DNA of 26,749 nt, taken from positions 1-26,749 of the forward strand of contig CAYNUG010000016.1 of NCBI GenBank assembly GCA_964400545.1. Reading direction: 5' to 3'. This document shows positions 24,090-26,749 of this stretch, in pieces. The notes under the pieces were generated by a model that made no database searches, was not told the origin of the DNA, and saw nothing but the letters and a program-made list of their open reading frames with translations. Numbering within the stretch: the stretch's first letter is position 1; each line of letters begins with the position of its first letter. A program made the position numbers and the translations under genes. This DNA comes from UBA647 sp964400545. GTDB taxonomy: Bacteria > Acidobacteriota > Aminicenantia > UBA2199.

Positions 24090-24252
24090 GAATATATCAA
24101 ATATTATTGATAGAGTTCCCGGGGATAGATTCTTTCCTGAACTTTCGATTGATTTTTCTGCAAAAGTAAATGAAACCATCAGGAAATACAAAAGTGAAAT
24201 AGGGAAAGATTCGTTGAAAATGAGGAAATTATTAAATAGAAAAGTTATATAG
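24082..24252 (+). pseudogene. Open frame without a start codon: possible gene remnant
   Basis: After the giant gene, a shifted frame is open for about 56 codons to TAG at 24250-24252. It reads as a plausible protein tail (for example PGDRFFPELSIDFSAKVNE, then a basic helix-like end RKLLNRKVI) but has no ATG/GTG/TTG before its last 14 codons. It may be the 3' end of a lost gene, or chance. No family is recognised. Confidence 0.25.
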
Positions 24253-24255
24253 TTG

Positions 24256-24264
24256 TGATATACT
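24256..24264 (+). promoter_or_regulatory. Possible extended -10 promoter of the GT2 gene
   Basis: TGATATACT (TG-N-TATACT) with no clear -35. Transcription from it would start near 24271, downstream of the possible GTG and ATG starts and 14 bases before the TTG at 24285. Confidence 0.3.
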
Positions 24265-24284
24265 TGATGCTAACGGGGCTATAC

Positions 24285-25031
24285 TTGGAAAAAAAGGAAA
24301 ATATCAAAGTTATTGTTGTTCTTCCCGCTTTTAATGCATATAAGACTCTTAAAAAGACAATTGATGATATCCCTCCGGGATTTGTGGATGAGATAATATG
24401 TGTGGATGATGGCAGTACGGACGGAACTTATGATCTTGCAAAAGAATTGAACCTTGTTGTTTTTAAGCACAATGAAAATAAAGGATATGGAGCAAATCAG
24501 AAAACATGTTACGATAAAGCACTTGATCGGGGGGCAGATATAGTTGTTATGCTTCACCCTGACTACCAGTATGATCCGAAGCTGGTCCCTTACTTTGTTT
24601 CTTACATACAGGATGGATACTTTGACATAATGCTCGGCTCGAGAATAAGGTCAAGAAGAGAGGCGACAGGGAACGGGATGCCTTTGTACAAATATCTTGG
24701 GAACCGTTTTTTGACAAGATTTGAGAATTTCTTTACCGGTCTGATGCTGTCGGAATATCACACCGGTTACAGAGCCTACAGCAGAAAGGTGTTGGAGGGA
24801 ATAAATTACAGAGAGAATTCGGATGATTTTATTTTTGATCAGGAGTCTTTGATCCAGGCAGCTGATAAGGACTTCAAAATAGGAGAGATCCCAGTCCCTG
24901 TCAGATATTTTCCCGAGGCCTCCTCCATTAATCTAAAGAAAAGTATTAAATATGGACTTGAGATACTTCTGTTGATTCTAAAGTTCAATCTTCACAGATT
25001 GTCGATAATCAAAGATAAAAGATTTCTTTAA
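24285..25031 (+). CDS. GT2 family glycosyltransferase (DPM/polyprenyl-phosphate type)
   Basis: A 248-residue cytoplasmic GT-A enzyme. Motifs are VIVVLPAFNA (about 8-17), EIICVDDGSTDGT with the nucleotide-binding acidic residues (about 37-49), NKGYGANQKTCYD, VVMLHPDYQYDP as the D-x-D equivalent, DIMLGSRI, and HTGYRAYSR. It lacks the C-terminal membrane helices of GtrB/ArnC-type enzymes. Family members transfer a sugar from a nucleotide to a polyprenyl phosphate or a glycan. The start is uncertain: TTG at 24285 fits the usual N-terminus and follows GGGG by six bases, while in-frame ATG 24267 and GTG 24255 lack good ribosome sites. A GT-C transferase follows 104 bases later, so this enzyme could make the lipid-linked sugar donor for that enzyme or for the one at 8287. 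Confidence 0.92.
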   Translation: MEKKENIKVIVVLPAFNAYKTLKKTIDDIPPGFVDEIICVDDGSTDGTYDLAKELNLVVFKHNENKGYGANQKTCYDKALDRGADIVVMLHPDYQYDPKLVPYFVSYIQDGYFDIMLGSRIRSRREATGNGMPLYKYLGNRFLTRFENFFTGLMLSEYHTGYRAYSRKVLEGINYRENSDDFIFDQESLIQAADKDFKIGEIPVPVRYFPEASSINLKKSIKYGLEILLLILKFNLHRLSIIKDKRFL

Positions 25032-25033
25032 AA

Positions 25034-25048
25034 TGTTATACTTATAAT
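25034..25048 (+). promoter_or_regulatory. Possible extended -10 region for the downstream GT-C gene
   Basis: TGTTATACT (25034-25042) overlaps TATAAT (25043-25048). No -35 is evident. It stands just after the GT2 stop and would give a leader of about 85-90 bases. Confidence 0.35.
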
Positions 25049-25135
25049 GATTGGCTATACTTTCTTTGATCAGACCGGAGAAAGAGTGTGCAGAAAAAAA
25101 ATTCGTTTTTGAAAAGTTTAAGAGTGAAATGAAAT

Positions 25136-26686
25136 ATGGAGATAAGTAATAAAAAAACAATTTTGCTGATCATCCTTTTTTTTACGTTGATAGGTGTCTG
25201 GGTCCTGAATTTTAACTATTTAGAATTCTTACAACATAAGGATTGCATGGATTACTCTCAGATGGGGCGTGAGCTGGCGAGAGGAAACGGATTTTCAACC
25301 CTGCAGATATTCCCGAGTCATCTGAAATATTTTAAGGAAAAAGGGCTCTCTTTTGACAAACCTGTTCCAAATCTGTACCGTTTTCCACTACCGGTGATCT
25401 CAAATGCTATTTTTTATAAGATCACGGGAAATATTCTTAATGCCGGAATTATTCAATCAGGATTCTGGATGTTGATGACGATCCCGATAATATTTATCAT
25501 TATATACCGGTTATCCGGTATTTTTCTGGGAATACTTGGTTCGATCATTTTTTTCCTTGATAATCTTTCACTTAGCTATTCAGGACTCGGAGAACCACTT
25601 ACAACTTTTTTGTTAATCGCGATCTTTTATTTTGTTTTTAAAAATCTGCAGAAATATTTTTTAATTCAGGGAATGTTGATCGGCCTTCTCTTTTTATCAA
25701 GATCTGTATTTATTTTTATATTGCCGCTATTAATAATTTTCTATCTGACTGAAAAGATCGGGTTAAAAAAAATGATGATCCTGACAGTGGGATTTTTAAT
25801 AATATCCGGAGGGTGGTTCATCAGGAATTATTCACTTACAGGTTCCCCAATGTTTTCTTTTACAAATCTAAGAAATCTTAATCGACCCGACACCGGAGGC
25901 AGAATAGATCCTTTTTATACTCTGGATATGGAGTATTCTACAATGAGAGTGATCTCAAAAAATATTGATCTTATTGTCGAAAATACAGGAAGAAATATGT
26001 CAAAGTTTTTTAGTATTGGTTTTTGGAAAAAGATTATTTTTCCTTTCGCTCCGATACTTCTTTTATCGATCATTTTTTATTTTTTTATCAAGGATAGGAT
26101 GCTAAAAAGATCAATACAGATAGTTTTTCTGACAGTTATTTCCACTTTCTTAATCTATACGCCATTTCTCCTTATTCCCCGGTGGTTTTCTCCTGTAAAA
26201 CCGGTTATTTTAATTACATTCCTTATACTTATTTCAAAAATATTTACAAAAGTTAAGGAAAAATTTAATTTTAATACTATATCTAATTATTCTTTAATTG
26301 CGATTTTTTCTGTTCTTATGGTATCTCCCTGGATATTAGGATTTTCAAGTTTAGGAAAGAGTAAATCCAGAATTAGTTCAAAAAAGATATTGAACTCTTT
26401 TGTAAATCTGGAAAAGATCGTGAAAGGTAAAGTAGTCCTGTCAGATATTTCGCATCGGATAGCGATGTTTTGTGATACGCTTGCGATCAGGATCCCAATT
26501 GACCCGAATGATATAGAAAAGATAGATGAAAATTATGCTAAAATAGATTATATTGTCCTCAGCAAAGCTATCCCTTCTGCATCAAGGAAGAAATACCGCA
26601 GTTATTTAAAAAACAAAGAATATTCGGTAAGATTTGAACCGGTCAAAAGAATGAAGAACTTGATAGTACTTAAAAAAAGGAAGTAA
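25136..26686 (+). CDS. GT-C (PMT/ArnT-like) integral membrane glycosyltransferase
   Basis: A 516-residue polytopic protein with about ten hydrophobic segments. After the first helix the loop reads HKDCMDYSQMGRELARGNGFS (split here as HKDCMDYSQMGR and ELARGNGFS); Asp39-Tyr40 followed by A-x-G-x-GFS is the usual loop-1 acidic motif of GT39/PMT_2-type enzymes. Later landmarks are LGEPLTTFLL, LFLSRSVFIF and GGWFIRNYSLTGSP, the last also common in this family. The C-terminal roughly 110 residues are soluble. It probably transfers a lipid-linked sugar on the outer face of the inner membrane. It has the same fold class as the gene at 8287 but a much shorter C-terminal region. The ribosome site is weak. 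A new gene starts four bases after its stop, so it belongs to an operon running out of the window. Confidence 0.87.
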   Translation: MEISNKKTILLIILFFTLIGVWVLNFNYLEFLQHKDCMDYSQMGRELARGNGFSTLQIFPSHLKYFKEKGLSFDKPVPNLYRFPLPVISNAIFYKITGNILNAGIIQSGFWMLMTIPIIFIIIYRLSGIFLGILGSIIFFLDNLSLSYSGLGEPLTTFLLIAIFYFVFKNLQKYFLIQGMLIGLLFLSRSVFIFILPLLIIFYLTEKIGLKKMMILTVGFLIISGGWFIRNYSLTGSPMFSFTNLRNLNRPDTGGRIDPFYTLDMEYSTMRVISKNIDLIVENTGRNMSKFFSIGFWKKIIFPFAPILLLSIIFYFFIKDRMLKRSIQIVFLTVISTFLIYTPFLLIPRWFSPVKPVILITFLILISKIFTKVKEKFNFNTISNYSLIAIFSVLMVSPWILGFSSLGKSKSRISSKKILNSFVNLEKIVKGKVVLSDISHRIAMFCDTLAIRIPIDPNDIEKIDENYAKIDYIVLSKAIPSASRKKYRSYLKNKEYSVRFEPVKRMKNLIVLKKRK

Positions 26687-26690
26687 TAAG

Positions 26691-26749
26691 ATGAAAGAAA
26701 AGAGTTTGCAAATAGTTTCATTACTGCTCATATTCTTCTCAATTGTTAT
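26691..26749 (+). CDS. N-terminal fragment of a membrane or exported protein, cut by window edge
   Basis: ATG with AAGGAAG eight bases upstream, four bases after the preceding stop. The 19 visible codons give MKEKSLQIVSLLLIFFSIV, a positively charged start and a hydrophobic helix. That could be a signal peptide or the first helix of another GT-C-like enzyme. Nothing more can be said from this window. Confidence 0.7.
   Translation, partial: MKEKSLQIVSLLLIFFSIV

Noticed and set aside
23757..24191. Minus-strand ORF of 144 codons across the end of the giant gene
   Set aside because: Antisense shadow of the repeat-coding frame; no ribosome site and composition typical of reverse-frame translation.
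25047..25112. Small ORF of 21 codons between the GT2 and GT-C genes
   Set aside because: Its ATG overlaps a TATAAT element, there is no ribosome site, and the peptide shows no recognisable feature.

Overview
The window is about 26.7 kb of AT-rich, gene-dense bacterial DNA. The cell it comes from is very probably didermic: there are two tandem signal-peptide proteins that look like small outer-membrane barrels and end in Phe, a lipoprotein, and several envelope enzymes anchored by one N-terminal segment. I see no tRNA, rRNA, CRISPR array, transposase or phage gene. The taxon cannot be fixed from sequence alone. The frequent AGA/AGG arginine codons, occasional TTG/GTG starts, sulfatase-like proteins and a giant repeat protein would suit an uncultured low-GC Gram-negative lineage, but that is inference.

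Left end (1-1050). A minus-strand set runs ArsR-type regulator, rhodanese, then a TauE/SafE-type permease cut by the window edge. A TTGACA-N17-TATATA promoter drives it, with a small dyad over the -10 box where autorepression could act. This looks like a reactive-sulfur or metalloid response unit.

1022-7184. A plus-strand operon encodes an exported M28 metallopeptidase, then XdhC, XdhA (fused 2x[2Fe-2S] + FAD) and XdhB (molybdopterin subunit). The genes are very tightly packed, and XdhB keeps the residues of the purine-binding pocket of xanthine dehydrogenases. 7196-8162 holds the two paralogous barrel proteins on the minus strand.

8272-13614. This stretch holds envelope glycan genes: a large GT-C membrane glycosyltransferase with a possibly leaderless mRNA, then a promoter with palindromes in front of a NodB-type polysaccharide deacetylase and a NodU/CmcH-type O-carbamoyltransferase.

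13606-24089. This is the most unusual part. A minus-strand four-gene operon encodes a lipoprotein and a membrane-anchored member of the alkaline-phosphatase/sulfatase superfamily (both with Thr, not Cys/Ser, at the nucleophile site), a membrane-anchored protein with two alpha/beta-hydrolase-like domains (the second lacking its nucleophile), and an exported FGE-like protein without the FGE cysteines. Its divergent partner is a 1625-residue exported protein made of a probable seven-bladed propeller plus 13 Kre9/KNH-like Ig-type repeats, three of which were recently duplicated as an 827-bp identical block. The 233-bp divergent region carries a match to the sigma-54 promoter consensus facing the giant gene, a 17-bp perfect dyad about 105 bp upstream of the predicted start (the usual place for an enhancer-binding protein), and an extended -10 promoter facing the hydrolase operon.

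Right end (24256-26749). A DPM-like GT2 glycosyltransferase, a second GT-C membrane glycosyltransferase, and the first 19 codons of another membrane or exported protein. Together with 8287-13524 these suggest synthesis and decoration of a surface glycan.
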